Shown: positions 31,986 to 41,375 of the stretch, in pieces | Layout of the letters: each line of letters begins with the position of its first letter | Numbering within the stretch: position 1 is the stretch's first letter | Assembly (NCBI GenBank): GCA_021324575.1 | Contig: JAJPIW010000011.1 | Coordinates: 1 to 64,000 of the forward strand | Length of the DNA: 64,000 nucleotides | Reading direction: 5' to 3' | Source: Intrasporangiaceae bacterium | GTDB taxonomy: Bacteria; Actinomycetota; Actinomycetes; Actinomycetales; Dermatophilaceae | Position numbers and translations under genes: made by a program | The notes under the pieces: generated by a model | Told to the model about the DNA's origin: nothing | Database searches by the model: none | The model's input: the letters and a program-made list of their open reading frames with translations, nothing else

Positions 31986-32363
31986 ATGTCGACTCGTGTC
32001 GATGTCACCGGTGAGGCGGCGATCCTGCTCCGCCGCCTCACCGGCACGCACGGCCCGGTCATGTTCCACCAGTCCGGTGGGTGCTGCGACGGCTCCTCTC
32101 CCATGTGCTTCCTGGCCGGGGAGTTCATCACCAGCGAGGCGGATGTGCACCTCGGCGACCTGGCAATCGACGGCGTGGAGCAGCCCATTCCGGTCTGGAT
32201 GTCACGCGCCCAGTTCGAGTACTGGAAGCACACGCACCTGACGATCGACGTCGTGAAGGGTCGTGGCGCAGGCTTCTCGCTCGAGGCACCCGAGGGCGTG
32301 CGCTTCCTCATCCGGTCGCGGCTGCTGACGGACACCGAGCTCAGGCACTTCGGCCTCCTCTGA
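31986..32363 (+). CDS. DUF779 family protein
   Basis: The 125-residue protein carries the family pattern MFHQSGGCCDGSSPMC with three cysteines, near residue 25. Two further blocks, GDLAIDGVEQPIPVWMSRAQFEYW and the SLEAPEGVRFLI end, complete it. DUF779 genes are almost always next to aldehyde dehydrogenase genes, as here. The cysteine cluster hints at metal or thiol chemistry that assists the enzyme, but the function is not established. Confidence 0.9.
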   Translation: MSTRVDVTGEAAILLRRLTGTHGPVMFHQSGGCCDGSSPMCFLAGEFITSEADVHLGDLAIDGVEQPIPVWMSRAQFEYWKHTHLTIDVVKGRGAGFSLEAPEGVRFLIRSRLLTDTELRHFGLL

Positions 32364-32394
32364 GGAGCGTGGAGCGGCCACATAGGGTCGACGG

Positions 32395-33165
32395 ATGACC
32401 CCCAACTGGATCGACCTGGACGGTGTCGCCAACATGCGCGACCTCGGCGGCCTCCCCACCTCTGGCGGCGGCCAGGTCGCCCATGGCGTCCTCATCCGCT
32501 CGGACAACCTCCAGGAGCTCCCCCCGGCCAGCGTCGCCCGACTGGTCGACGAGCTCGGCGTCACCGACATCGTCGACCTGCGCACCGAGACCGAAGTCCA
32601 CCTTGAGGGCGCCGGACCGCTTCGGAGCATCAGCTCCCTCGTGCACCACCATCATTCGCTCTTCACGCCCGAGATCGTCGCCGAGACCGACACGACCTTG
32701 CCCTGGCACGACGACCGCGACCTCGACCGGACGACGGCCGAGTTCTGGGGCGGGCACTACCTGGGCTACCTCCACGGCCGACCCGACTCGATCAGCGCGG
32801 CCCTGCGCGTCCTGGCCGGAGCATCTGGGGCCACGATCGTCCACTGCGCAGCCGGCAAGGACCGTACCGGCTCCGTCGTCGGGCTCGCCCTCGATGTCGC
32901 CGGCGTACCGCACGAGGCGATCGTCGCCGACTTCATGGCCACCGCCGAGCGGATCGACGCCATCATGGCCCGGCTGCTGTCCCGACCGGCATACGCCGAG
33001 CAGCTCCGCGGGAGCACGGTCCATGACCAGGCCCCGCAGCCGCTGGCGATGGAGGCGGTCCTGGCGTATGCCGCGGAGCAGTTCGGCGGTACGGCCGGCT
33101 GGCTCCGCGCGCAAGGGTGGCGCGAGGCCGACGTGGACCTGCTGAGGAACCGACTCCGAGCCTGA
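32395..33165 (+). CDS. Tyrosine/serine-type protein phosphatase
   Basis: The 256-residue protein starts NWIDLDGVANMRDLGGLPT and has the catalytic P-loop HCAAGKDRTG (CX5R) near residue 153, placing it with the Y_phosphatase3/PtpB-like group. This group can dephosphorylate phosphotyrosine, phosphoserine or phosphoinositides. It lacks a signal sequence. It follows DUF779 by about 30 bases but is not an obvious functional partner. A 42-bp tandem array follows its stop codon. Confidence 0.88.
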   Translation: MTPNWIDLDGVANMRDLGGLPTSGGGQVAHGVLIRSDNLQELPPASVARLVDELGVTDIVDLRTETEVHLEGAGPLRSISSLVHHHHSLFTPEIVAETDTTLPWHDDRDLDRTTAEFWGGHYLGYLHGRPDSISAALRVLAGASGATIVHCAAGKDRTGSVVGLALDVAGVPHEAIVADFMATAERIDAIMARLLSRPAYAEQLRGSTVHDQAPQPLAMEAVLAYAAEQFGGTAGWLRAQGWREADVDLLRNRLRA

Positions 33166-33235
33166 CAGGCACTTCGGCCGATGAGCGCCTGGCACACGCG
33201 ATCGGGGGGCCGCCCGTGGCCGGCGCAACCGTGGC

Positions 33236-33350
33236 CGGCGGCAACGGGGACCGGCGCCGAGCGGCGGCAACCGGGACCGGCGGCAAGGGGGACCGGCGCC
33301 GAGCGGCGGCAACCGGGACCGGCGGCAACGAGGACCGGCGTCGAGCGGCA
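33236..33350. repeat. 42-bp tandem repeat array
   Basis: Two full 42-base units (33236-33277, 33278-33319) and a partial third (to about 33350) are built of GGACCGGC and GAGCGGCGGCAAC elements. It fills most of the 288-base gap between the convergent phosphatase and thioesterase genes. It is open in several frames, but no start or family supports a gene. Confidence 0.8.
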
Positions 33351-33453
33351 GCCGGTGCCGAGCCTGACGAGCAGATCGGGCCGGCGGGTGCAGCAGTATG
33401 GCGCTGCTGGGGCGTGGCGGCGTGGCGCCTCGAGTGGCTCCCGGATCGGCGGA

Positions 33454-33936
33454 TCAGGCAGTCTGCTTCTCGCTGACGTAGATCGTGATCACGCCGCGGA
33501 CGACGACGGTGCCGTCGGTCCTGCGAGCCTCCACTCGCACGTCGACGTCTCCGGGCGCGACCCAGTCCTGCGGGTCGGTAACGGCCGTGCACAGCAGGTC
33601 GGTGGTCGACTTGGCGAGGTAGTCGACCTTCATGCCGCGCGGGATCCAGCGGCGTCCGATCGGCGTGGTGGCCTCGGCGAGCAGTCCCATGGCTGCCTCA
33701 AGCCCGTTGCAGACTGCGATGGCGTGGACGGTGCCGAGGTGGTTCTGGACCGCCCGCCGCTTCCGGATGGTCAGCTCGGTGTGGTTTGGCCCGACGTCGC
33801 GGACCCGCGGGCGCACGCTCCAGAAATAGGGAGCGGCCTGGGCGAAGAACACGGAGAAGACCCGCCTGCCCGCAGGTAGGTCGCGCAGGCGTCGGTACAC
33901 GGCGTAGGTGTCGGGCATGCCGGTGAGATTACCCAT
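33454..33936 (-). CDS. DUF4442 hotdog-fold thioesterase family protein
   Basis: The 160-residue protein fits the YiiD-like/DUF4442 hotdog family: an N-terminal helix DTYAVYRRLRDLPAGRRVFS, then the hotdog core LTIRKRRAVQNHLGTVHAIAVCNGLEAAMGLL, IPRGMKVDYLAKSTT and a final DGTVVVRGVITIYVS strand. Such proteins hydrolyse acyl-CoA thioesters. The ATG at 33936 (MGNLTGMPDT) is preceded by GAAGG; ATG 33918 is an alternative. The 5' flank is a hexanucleotide repeat array. Confidence 0.82.
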   Translation of the reverse strand: MGNLTGMPDTYAVYRRLRDLPAGRRVFSVFFAQAAPYFWSVRPRVRDVGPNHTELTIRKRRAVQNHLGTVHAIAVCNGLEAAMGLLAEATTPIGRRWIPRGMKVDYLAKSTTDLLCTAVTDPQDWVAPGDVDVRVEARRTDGTVVVRGVITIYVSEKQTA

Positions 33937-33984
33937 CAGTAGCCTTCGCGGCGACGCCTTGTGAGACACCTGACGCGCGACCGC

Positions 33985-34044
33985 CACCGGCATCGGCATC
34001 GGCATCGGCATCGGCACCGGCACCGGCACCGGCACCGGCACCGG
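33985..34044. repeat. Ten hexanucleotide repeats (CAYCGG)
   Basis: One CACCGG, four CATCGG and five CACCGG units run without interruption from 33985 to 34044, about 50 bases upstream of the thioesterase start. It is the only simple-sequence tract of this purity in the window and is a likely slippage site. On either strand it could read as alternating Gly/Ile/Thr/Pro-type dipeptides, but no gene is supported. Confidence 0.9.
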
Positions 34045-34121
34045 CACCATAGTCGCGCCTGCCTCCAACAACACCCGCCGCCAACGGCCCCTCGCCGGCG
34101 GTGCCCACCGACAGCCGCGTC

Positions 34122-34249
34122 CGCCGACAGCGTCCGACCACAACGGCGCCCGACCACAACGGCGCCCATCGCCGACAGCGTCCGACCACAACGACGCCCG
34201 TCGCCGACAGCGTCCGACCACAACGGCGCCCGTCGCCAACGGCGCACGG
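34122..34249. repeat. Array of alternating 16-bp units A and B
   Basis: Unit A (CGCCGACAGCGTCCGA) stands at 34122, 34170 and 34202; unit B (CCACAACGGCGCCCGT and variants) at 34138, 34154, 34186 and 34218. The order is A-B-B-A-B-A-B plus a decayed copy. It lies in the 368-base gap between lepA and the thioesterase gene and ends about 55 bases before the lepA stop. Confidence 0.85.
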
Positions 34250-34304
34250 GCGCGGTCAGCCGCGGGACGGCATACGGGATGCAGTTCTGCGGTCTGCTTC
34301 GCGC

Positions 34305-36164
34305 CTACTTCTTGGGCTTGGCCCCGGACTCGTCGGAGGACAGCGCAGCGATGAAGGCCTCCTGCGGGACTTCCACGCGACCGACCATCTTCATCCGCTT
34401 CTTGCCCTCCTTCTGCTTCTCCAAGAGCTTGCGCTTGCGGGTGATGTCGCCGCCGTAGCACTTGGCGAGAACGTCCTTGCGGATGGCGCGGATGTTCTCC
34501 CGCGCGATGATCCGCGCGCCGATCGCGGCCTGGATGGGCACCTCGAACTGCTGGCGCGGGATGAGGTCCTTCAGCTTGCCGGCCATCATCACGCCGTAGG
34601 CGTAGGCCTTGTCGCGGTGAACGATCGAGCTGAAGGCGTCGACCGTCTCGCCCTGTAGGAGGATGTCGACCTTGACCAGCTCGGCAGTCTGGTCACCGTC
34701 GGGCTCGTAGTCGAGGGACGCGTAGCCGCGGGTCCGGCTCTTGAGCTGGTCGAAGAAGTCGAAGACGATCTCGGCGAGCGGCAGCGTGTAGCGCATCTCC
34801 ACGCGGTCCTCGGAGAGGTAGTCCATGCCGCGCAGGGTGCCACGCTTGGACTGGCACAGCTCCATGATCGCCCCGACGAACTCGCTGGGGGCGAGGATCG
34901 TGGCCCGGACGATGGGTTCGCGGACGTCGGCGATCTTGCCGCCCGGGAACTCACTGGGGTTGGTGACGACGATCTCCTTGCCGTCCTCCATCGTCACGTC
35001 GTAGACCACGTTGGGCTGGGTGGAGATCAGGTCGAGGTTGAACTCGCGCTCCAGCCGCTCCCGGACGATCTCGAGGTGGAGCAGGCCGAGGAAGCCGCAC
35101 CGGAAGCCGAAGCCGAGGGCTGCGGAGGTCTCCGGCTCGTAGACGAGGGCGGCGTCGTTCAGCTTGAGCTTGTCCAGCGCCTCGCGCAGGTCGGGGTAGT
35201 CCGAGCCGTCCAAGGGGTAGAGGCCCGAGAAGACCATCGGCTTGGGGTCTCGGTAGCCACCCAGGGAGGTCGATGCCGGCTTGCTCGCGTTGGTGACCGT
35301 GTCGCCGACGCGGGACTGTCGGACATCCTTGACTCCGGTGATGAGATAGCCGACCTCGCCGACGCCCAGCCCCTTGCCCGGCACCGGCTCGGGACTGATG
35401 ACGCCGATCTCGAGCAGCTCATGCGTCGCCTTCGTCGACATCATGACGATGCGCTCGCGCGGGTTGAGGTTGCCGTCGATGACGCGGACATAGGTGACGA
35501 CGCCGCGGTAGGTGTCGTAGACCGAGTCGAAGATCATCGCGCGAGCCGGAGCGTTGGCGTCGCCGACGGGGTGGGGAATCTGGCGGACGATTTCGCCCAA
35601 CAGCGGCTCCACCCCGGCACCGGTCTTGCCCGACACGCGCAGGCAGTCCTCTGGCTCGACACCGATCAGGCCGGCGAGCTCCTCGGCGTACTTCTCCGGC
35701 TGGGCCGCCGGTAGGTCGATCTTGTTGAGCACGGGGATGATCGTGAGGTCGTTCTCCATCGCCAGGTACAGGTTGGCCAGAGTCTGCGCCTCGATGCCCT
35801 GCGCCGCGTCGACGAGGAGCACCGCACCCTCGCAGGCGGCCAGGCTGCGGCTGACCTCATAGCTGAAGTCGACGTGTCCGGGCGTGTCGATCATGTTGAG
35901 GGCGTACGTCTCGCCGTCGCTCTCCCACGGCATACGGACCGCTTGGCTTTTGATCGTGATGCCACGCTCGCGCTCGATGTCCATCCGGTCGAGGTACTGG
36001 GCACGCATCGCCCGCGCGTCGACGACCCCGGTGAGCTGCAACATCCGGTCGGCCAGCGTCGACTTGCCGTGGTCGATGTGGGCGATGATGCAGAAGTTGC
36101 GGATCAGGGCAGGCGGGGTCGCGTGCGGCTGGAGCACGCTCGCGGCGCGGGCCATCGGTGACAC
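34305..36164 (-). CDS. lepA: Elongation factor 4 (LepA)
   Basis: Ribosome-associated GTPase that acts on stalled or mistranslocated ribosomes and in initiation complex assembly. The 619-residue protein has G1 [10 protein letters not shown]2 RERGITI, G3 DTPGH, G4 NKID, domains II, III and V, and the LepA-specific C-terminal domain ([24 protein letters not shown]). Start is GTG at 36164 or ATG at 36155; AAGGA lies upstream. It belongs to the conserved rpsT-lepA-hemW-hrcA order, but the GAF-aldehyde block now separates it from hemW. Confidence 0.97.
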   Translation of the reverse strand: MSPMARAASVLQPHATPPALIRNFCIIAHIDHGKSTLADRMLQLTGVVDARAMRAQYLDRMDIERERGITIKSQAVRMPWESDGETYALNMIDTPGHVDFSYEVSRSLAACEGAVLLVDAAQGIEAQTLANLYLAMENDLTIIPVLNKIDLPAAQPEKYAEELAGLIGVEPEDCLRVSGKTGAGVEPLLGEIVRQIPHPVGDANAPARAMIFDSVYDTYRGVVTYVRVIDGNLNPRERIVMMSTKATHELLEIGVISPEPVPGKGLGVGEVGYLITGVKDVRQSRVGDTVTNASKPASTSLGGYRDPKPMVFSGLYPLDGSDYPDLREALDKLKLNDAALVYEPETSAALGFGFRCGFLGLLHLEIVRERLEREFNLDLISTQPNVVYDVTMEDGKEIVVTNPSEFPGGKIADVREPIVRATILAPSEFVGAIMELCQSKRGTLRGMDYLSEDRVEMRYTLPLAEIVFDFFDQLKSRTRGYASLDYEPDGDQTAELVKVDILLQGETVDAFSSIVHRDKAYAYGVMMAGKLKDLIPRQQFEVPIQAAIGARIIARENIRAIRKDVLAKCYGGDITRKRKLLEKQKEGKKRMKMVGRVEVPQEAFIAALSSDESGAKPKK

Positions 36165-36571
36165 GGGGTGCGGACGTCCTTACGGAATTTGGTGCGGGGA
36201 CGGAGACCCCACAGTGTCCCATCCCGGCACCCACGTCCGAAATCCACTCCGTGGCGCTCCGAACTCCGGGCCCCCGACGCTCCGGTTGGCGCACTGCCGA
36301 TCCTCGAAGGGGGGTGCGCCCGGCTCCGGGCTGTCGACGACGCTTGAAAACGAGGCCATGGCGACGCATGGGCCCAATTTTCGAGCGACGTCGACACGGG
36401 CGCTCGGTGCCGCCACCGTGCTCTCGCACGGGTCCAGGCCAGGCTTGCCGACTCAGGTCGGCGCACTCCCTGCCGCGGTCGCCAGGTGTGCTCACTCAGT
36501 CGGCACACTGTTGACCGCGCGGGCCGCGCGGGCCGGGCGCACCGGCGACTCCCGGTGGGCATACTGCTGAC
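36165..36571. other. Non-coding stretch upstream of lepA and the MazF-like gene
   Basis: About 400 bases with lower GC than the flanks near 36340-36385. It must hold the lepA promoter and that of the divergent MazF-like gene. I see an imperfect GCTTGAAAA/TTTTCGAGC inverted pair near 36339-36386, two similar GGTCGGCGCACT/AGTCGGCACACT blocks near 36458 and 36497, and no reading frame with family likeness. Confidence 0.5.
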
Positions 36572-37075
36572 GTGGCCCCACGTCCCCTCCTCGACCGGCT
36601 CCTGCACCTCCTCGTTGGCCGCCCGCGCCGACCGGCCGAGCCCTCCAAGCGCCCTGCACTGATGCGAACGGCGTACCCCGGAGACTTCGTCGGGCTCCCC
36701 GACCTGGACTACTCGCCGCTGGCGGACGGCCGGCCGGACCCCGGCGAGATCGTGTGGACGTGGGTCCCCTACGAGGAGGACCACGCCAAGGGCAAGGATC
36801 GACCGGTCCTCCTCATCGGCCGGGACGAGCCGTGGCTGCTCGCCCTACCCCTCACGAGCAAGGACCACGATCTGGACGCCGCCCAGGAGCATCGCGCCGG
36901 ACGTGAATGGGTCGACATCGGAACGGGCGGCTGGGACGCACGCGGTCGGGCAAGCGAGGTCAGGGTCAACCGGATCGTGCGCGTCGACCCGCACGGTATC
37001 CGTCGCGAGGGATCTGTGCTGCCGCGGCACACCTTCGATGGTGTCGCCGCGGCGGTTCGCGCCCAGCACGGATGA
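36572..37075 (+). CDS. PemK/MazF-like growth inhibitor family protein
   Basis: The 167-residue protein ends in a MazF-type barrel: PGEIVWTWVPYEEDHAKGKDRPVLLIGR, then LALPLTSKDHD and VRVNRIVRVDPHGIRREGSVL. MazF toxins are sequence-specific RNases. The N-terminal 45 residues are basic and proline-rich. No antitoxin-sized gene is adjacent on the same strand, so either it is an orphan or a non-toxic relative common in actinobacteria. The start is GTG at 36572. Confidence 0.75.
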   Translation: MAPRPLLDRLLHLLVGRPRRPAEPSKRPALMRTAYPGDFVGLPDLDYSPLADGRPDPGEIVWTWVPYEEDHAKGKDRPVLLIGRDEPWLLALPLTSKDHDLDAAQEHRAGREWVDIGTGGWDARGRASEVRVNRIVRVDPHGIRREGSVLPRHTFDGVAAAVRAQHG

Positions 37076-37299
37076 CGCCGGCGGTCCGATCGCGATGTGA
37101 GCACCGGTGACGCGCACAGTCGGAGCAGGGGGCCATGGTCGCCCGGGCGCGTACGGACGGCGTCGAGGACGGCCTCGGTCCAGAGGTGCCGAAGGTAGCC
37201 CACTGCGTAGGCAAGCCGGCGCGGCTCAACTACCGGCTCTGGGTCCGTTCTGCCGGCTCAAAGCCGCCGCTTGAGAGACGGCTCGGCCTCCTTCCCCAC

Positions 37300-37461
37300 G
37301 TACCGGGCTTGGCCCGGTTGGCCGACGTACCGGGCTTGGCCTGGTTGGCCGACGTACCGGGCTTGGCCTGGTTGGCCGACGTACCGGACTCGGGCCGGTT
37401 GGCCCACCCACCGGACTCGGGCCGGTTGGCCCACCGACCCGACTCGGGCCAGTTGGCCCAC
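37300..37461. repeat. Six 27-bp tandem repeats
   Basis: Units begin at 37300, 37327, 37354, 37381, 37408 and 37435. The first three are near-identical (GTACCGGGCTTGGCC then TGGTTGGCCGAC), the last three carry GGACTCGGGCC instead. Since 27 is a multiple of three, the array stays open on both strands, giving VPGLARLAD-like or YRAWPGWPT-like nonapeptides on + and SANQAKPGT-like ones on -. The region 37076-37511 is otherwise empty. Confidence 0.88.
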
Positions 37462-37511
37462 GCACCGGGCACGGCTGCGTGACCCCCTCCAGGGCCGCTC
37501 CGTTGGCCTAC

Positions 37512-39647
37512 CTAGGGGGGCTCTGCCGACGGCTCCGCCCTGGTCGGAGGTGGGTGAGCGACGCTCGAGTATTCATGACCGGTAGGCGTCCTGACAGTCA
37601 TCCGGTGGCCAGCTGGGTCGGGCGCCGGGTTCTCCAGGTCGAACAAGAGGGCGTCGAGCACGTCGTCCCAGGTCTGGCCGCCCGGACCACGCGGAATCCC
37701 GGTGTCATCGACCCGGAAGAGCCACCCAAGCTGCTCCTTTTCCAGGTTGCACCTTCGACAGCCTCCTCTGCCCGTCGCCAGGTGCGTGCACCCGCCGAGC
37801 CGAACCGGAATGACATGGTCGATGTCACGGATCGGGGCCTCGCAGAAGGGCGTCCGGCATCGGAGATCGCGCAACACAAGGAATCGGCGCAACAGGCCCG
37901 AGAAGCCCCGCTGTGGACTGGCCCAGGCCACGAGTTCTCCAGGCCCTGGCAGCCGGTCGAACGCCTTGAGCCAGTGTCCGACCTCGTCGGGAACCACTGC
38001 AGAGGCGACACCGCCCGATCCGTCCCCCGCGCTCAGGGTCCCTCGAGCCGATCGGGCGATCCACGTACGCACCGACATCGGCAGCAGACGCCGTCGTCGC
38101 TCCATACCGATCAGCTGGCTACCCGTCGCGTCCGTGAAGAGGCGGCGCACCCACACGGGTCTATCGCCCGCGCGGCACCGCAACGCGGGGCCCGAGTCGA
38201 GCGCCCACTGGTTGGTGACGGCCTCGCGAAGGGCTGCCGCCGACATCGTGCCCACGCCGGGAATCACGGCTGACGGCCCGCCGCCGGGCGTGAAGAGCGA
38301 TGCCTCCGGTTTCAGGTTCGCTGGGTGCCCAGCTGAGCTCCCGGAACCTGCAGCGCAAGCCTCGGTGCCGTATGCAGCAGGGTCGCTGGAGGAATTGGCA
38401 GCCGCCGGGGTCGTCTCCTCCTCCCTCGTCGTCTCCTTCTCCCGCGTCGTCTCCTTCTCCCTCGTTGCCGTCTTCTCCGGCGTCGGCTCCTGCGCTCCGG
38501 TCGCCACCGTCGCCCCGGTCGGCTCCTGCGTCCCCCTCGGCACCCGCGTCCCCCTCGGCACCCGCGTCCCGGCCGACTCCTGCGCTCCCACCCGCTCACT
38601 TGACGAGGTCGATGACGAGCCGGTGGGCACAGCCGGTGACCCGGCTGGCGGTCGACCGCGGTTCGGGGTTGCCGGCTTCGCGGGGCCCGCCGCCCAACCG
38701 GGACCGGCCGGACGGGCCGGACGGGCCGGACCGAACGGACGGGCCGGACCGAACGGACCGAACAGCCCGGCCGCTCCCACTACAACATGGACTTCGACCG
38801 GCTGCGCTTGACCCGGGCTCCGACCGGACAGCACCTCGAGGGCGTGGTCGGTCATGACGTTGGCCCGGCGCCGCCCGAGCAGGGGGTCGTCGGTCACCGC
38901 GCCCTGGGCGGCCGAGTCGGCATACGAGCCAAGGGATGTCATCGCCCCCGCGACGTCGAGCATCGGACCATAGATCGTGAGGTAGCCCATGCCGTCACGG
39001 CCAGACCGCGCGGAGACCCGGCGCTCGCCGGCCTCGTGCCTGGCCCGTTGCCCCAACGCGTCGGGATCCAGCTCATCCGCGAGTCGCCGTGCCTGCTCGC
39101 CCACCTGGAACCGGTTGTGCGTCGTCAGCTCGGCCGAGAGCCGGGCGTCGACGGCGCGGCGCGTCTGCGAGGACAGCGCAGCGGTGGCCCGGTGGACGGC
39201 AGCGGCCTTCTCCTCGGAGATCTCCCCTCGCGTCAGGGCGCGCATGGTGTGCGGCAGATCCTGGGTCAGGGCCCGCGCCAGAGCCAGATGCCCGTCGCCC
39301 GAGCTCGGAGACTCGCTCCGAGCCAGGCCGATCTGCTGACCGATCGAACGGTCGCGCGCCCGCTCAGCCCGTGGGTCGTCCGCCGGTGGCAGCGTCTCGG
39401 TGGAGGTGGCGAAGGATGCCGTCACTCGGGCCAGGGCAGCGGACGCCGCGCCTCGGAGCCGCTCCAACGACGCCACGGTCGTGATCCGGTCGGCGTCACC
39501 CAGAGCCGACCCGTCGACGCGGGCGAGCCAGCCCGCGACGGCGTCGACGACCTCGGCCGGCGCGTCGCGGGCGGTGTCGCGGGTGAGCACGGGCAGCATG
39601 GCGGGGCGTTGACCGGACTGACCGAGCTCGTGGACCGATGTCGTCAT
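37512..39647 (-). CDS. DUF222/HNH endonuclease domain protein (13E12 family)
   Basis: The 711-residue protein has an N-terminal DUF222 helical domain (DAPAEVVDAVAGWLARVDG to DPLLGRRRANVMTDHALEVL). A Gly/Pro/Ala- and Thr/Glu-rich insert of about 200 residues with short repeats (GTRVPR twice, REKETT repeats) follows. The C-terminal HNH nuclease site has CRTPFCEAPIRDIDHVIPV and CRRCNLEKE near residues 600-640. These multicopy genes are typical of actinobacteria and may be mobile or recombining. The ATG at 39647 is preceded by AAAGGGGG. Confidence 0.87.
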   Translation of the reverse strand: MTTSVHELGQSGQRPAMLPVLTRDTARDAPAEVVDAVAGWLARVDGSALGDADRITTVASLERLRGAASAALARVTASFATSTETLPPADDPRAERARDRSIGQQIGLARSESPSSGDGHLALARALTQDLPHTMRALTRGEISEEKAAAVHRATAALSSQTRRAVDARLSAELTTHNRFQVGEQARRLADELDPDALGQRARHEAGERRVSARSGRDGMGYLTIYGPMLDVAGAMTSLGSYADSAAQGAVTDDPLLGRRRANVMTDHALEVLSGRSPGQAQPVEVHVVVGAAGLFGPFGPARPFGPARPARPAGPGWAAGPAKPATPNRGRPPAGSPAVPTGSSSTSSSERVGAQESAGTRVPRGTRVPRGTQEPTGATVATGAQEPTPEKTATREKETTREKETTREEETTPAAANSSSDPAAYGTEACAAGSGSSAGHPANLKPEASLFTPGGGPSAVIPGVGTMSAAALREAVTNQWALDSGPALRCRAGDRPVWVRRLFTDATGSQLIGMERRRRLLPMSVRTWIARSARGTLSAGDGSGGVASAVVPDEVGHWLKAFDRLPGPGELVAWASPQRGFSGLLRRFLVLRDLRCRTPFCEAPIRDIDHVIPVRLGGCTHLATGRGGCRRCNLEKEQLGWLFRVDDTGIPRGPGGQTWDDVLDALLFDLENPAPDPAGHRMTVRTPTGHEYSSVAHPPPTRAEPSAEPP

Positions 39648-39757
39648 GGGTACCCCCTTTCGAAATACCCAAACACAAGGCACCGACACCCCCGGCATCC
39701 GCCGACAGCCGACACCCCGAGGGACGAACGCGCGACGCTGCACCCGCTCGCCAAACA

Positions 39758-39796
39758 CGAAGGGGCCCGTCACCACACGGGTGACGGGCCCCTTCG
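39758..39796 (-). terminator. Rho-independent terminator of rpsT
   Basis: A perfect 17-base stem (39758-39774 with 39780-39796) closes a 5-base loop (ACACG), 14 bases past the rpsT stop. Reading leftwards, the stem ends CCCCTTCG and TGTTT follows, a weak U-tract. This is the best supported terminator in the window. Confidence 0.88.
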
Positions 39797-39810
39797 CAGG
39801 GTTGGCTACC

Positions 39811-40071
39811 TCAGAGTGAGGCGGCCTTCTTGGCCATGGCCGACTTCTTGTTGGCGGCCTGGTTCGCGTGGATGACGCCCTTGCTCACGGCCTTGTCGAG
39901 CTTGGTGGACGCGGTCTTGAGGGCGGCCTTGGCCTCCTCGACCTGACCGGCGTCGGCGGCCGCACGGAACTTGCGGATCCACGTCTTGAGCTCGGACCTG
40001 ACAGCCTTGTTGCGCTCGGTCGCGACCGCGTTGGTCTTGATCCGCTTGAGCTGGGACTTGATGTTTGCCAC
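39811..40071 (-). CDS. rpsT: 30S ribosomal protein S20
   Basis: Primary 16S rRNA-binding protein. The 86-residue lysine/alanine-rich protein begins [29 protein letters not shown], the family N-terminus, from a GTG at 40071, and ends [17 protein letters not shown]. It is monocistronic, with a terminator at its 3' end and about 250 bases of upstream DNA containing two octamers. Confidence 0.97.
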   Translation of the reverse strand: MANIKSQLKRIKTNAVATERNKAVRSELKTWIRKFRAAADAGQVEEAKAALKTASTKLDKAVSKGVIHANQAANKKSAMAKKAASL

Positions 40072-40324
40072 TGATCGTCTTTCTGATGGAGGTCGGTATG
40101 CCGTTAGAGGGCGGCAGAAGCGGCTCGGGACCGGGCGTGGGGCACCCGTGGAGAGAACCGCTCTGGATGAAGCTTCGTGCGCGCACGACCTGAGCGCGCA
40201 CGCGAGGAGCAAATCTACCAGCGGGCCCACCCCCCGACCAAAACGCCCAACAGCGCTGCCTGCACGAACACCGTATGCCGGTCGGTCGGCTCCCGCGTCC
40301 GCCTGGACACCCCGCACGGCCGGG

Positions 40325-41317
40325 TCAGCCGCCCCTGCGCTCGCGGGTGATGGTGAGCACGGCCCGCTCCACGGCATACACCGGGTCCCGCCCGCCACCC
40401 TTGACGTCGAAGTCGGCGGCCGCGACGGCCTGGATCGAACGGCCGAGCGCATCAGGCGTCCAGCCGTTCAGGGAGCGGCGGGCCTTGTCGACCTGCCACG
40501 GGGCCAGCCCGAGATCGCGGGCCACGTCGACCGAGCGACCTCGCCCCGCCGAACCCACCCGCACCAGCTGACGCAGCTGTTGCGCGAGCACGGCGACGAT
40601 CGGAACCGGATCCACCCCGACCGCGATGGCGTGTCGCAGCAGCCGCAGCGCCTCGCTCGTGTCACCGGCCACGGCAGCGTCGGCGACGCGGAAGCCGGTC
40701 GCCTCGACCTTGCCCCCGTGGTACAGCTCGACGACCGCCTCGTCGATGGTCCCGGTGGTGTCGGCGATGAGCTGCTGGCAGGCCGAGGCGAGCTCGCTGA
40801 CGCTCTGCCCGACCGCCTCGACGAGCGCGCGCACGGCGCCCGGCGTGGCGCGCCGGTGCGCGGCGCGGAACTCATGGCTCGCGAAGTCGGTCTTGTCCCG
40901 GTCGGACTTGATGGCCGGCGCCTCGACGACGCGCGCCCGGGCGGACCTCAACGCGTCGAGGACCTTCTTGCCCCGGTTGCCGCTCTTGTGCCGGACGATG
41001 AGCGTCACCCCGTCCTCGGGCGCCGCGAGGAAGGCCAGCAGGTCGGCCTGGAGCTCGTCGGGAGCCTCGTCGAGGTCATGGACGACGATTGCCTTGTCGC
41101 CCCCGAAGAGTGAGGGCGCGGCCTGGGCGAGCAGATCACCCGGAGCGTAGCTCGCGGCATACAGGCGCACGACCTCGAGGTCGGGCTGGCTGACGCGCAG
41201 GTCCTCGAGAAGGCCCTTGACCGCCCGGTCGGCGATGACCTGCTCCGGCCCGGAGACGAGCGCGAGGGGAGGCACCCGCCTCGGCACGTCCATCACATCC
41301 ACGGGGACATCGGTCAC
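40325..41317 (-). CDS. holA: DNA polymerase III subunit delta
   Basis: Clamp-loader subunit that opens the sliding clamp. The roughly 330-residue protein begins the fold at [20 protein letters not shown], then has [10 protein letters not shown]-like Walker-B region ([21 protein letters not shown]), and a C-terminal helical domain ([19 protein letters not shown]). The start is uncertain: GTG at 41317 or ATG at 41293. It stands in its usual place next to rpsT. Confidence 0.92.
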   Translation of the reverse strand: MTDVPVDVMDVPRRVPPLALVSGPEQVIADRAVKGLLEDLRVSQPDLEVVRLYAASYAPGDLLAQAAPSLFGGDKAIVVHDLDEAPDELQADLLAFLAAPEDGVTLIVRHKSGNRGKKVLDALRSARARVVEAPAIKSDRDKTDFASHEFRAAHRRATPGAVRALVEAVGQSVSELASACQQLIADTTGTIDEAVVELYHGGKVEATGFRVADAAVAGDTSEALRLLRHAIAVGVDPVPIVAVLAQQLRQLVRVGSAGRGRSVDVARDLGLAPWQVDKARRSLNGWTPDALGRSIQAVAAADFDVKGGGRDPVYAVERAVLTITRERRGG

Positions 41318-41375
41318 GGCGTCAGCCTGCCACGCACCCCGGACAGCCGATGACCGGGCGCACAGTCGAGCACCG

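Noticed and set aside
33117-33476. Arginine/alanine-rich protein encoded by the 42-bp repeats
   Set aside because: The frame starts within the phosphatase gene and consists only of repeat translation; no ribosome site or family support.
37135-37482. Leucine-rich-repeat-like protein from the 27-bp array
   Set aside because: The spacing of hydrophobic residues is suggestive, but nine-residue units are too short for a leucine-rich repeat and the frame lacks a convincing start.
37512-39647. Mobile element based on the HNH nuclease
   Set aside because: No terminal repeats, integrase or intron structure surround the gene; DUF222/HNH genes are ordinary multicopy chromosomal genes in these bacteria.
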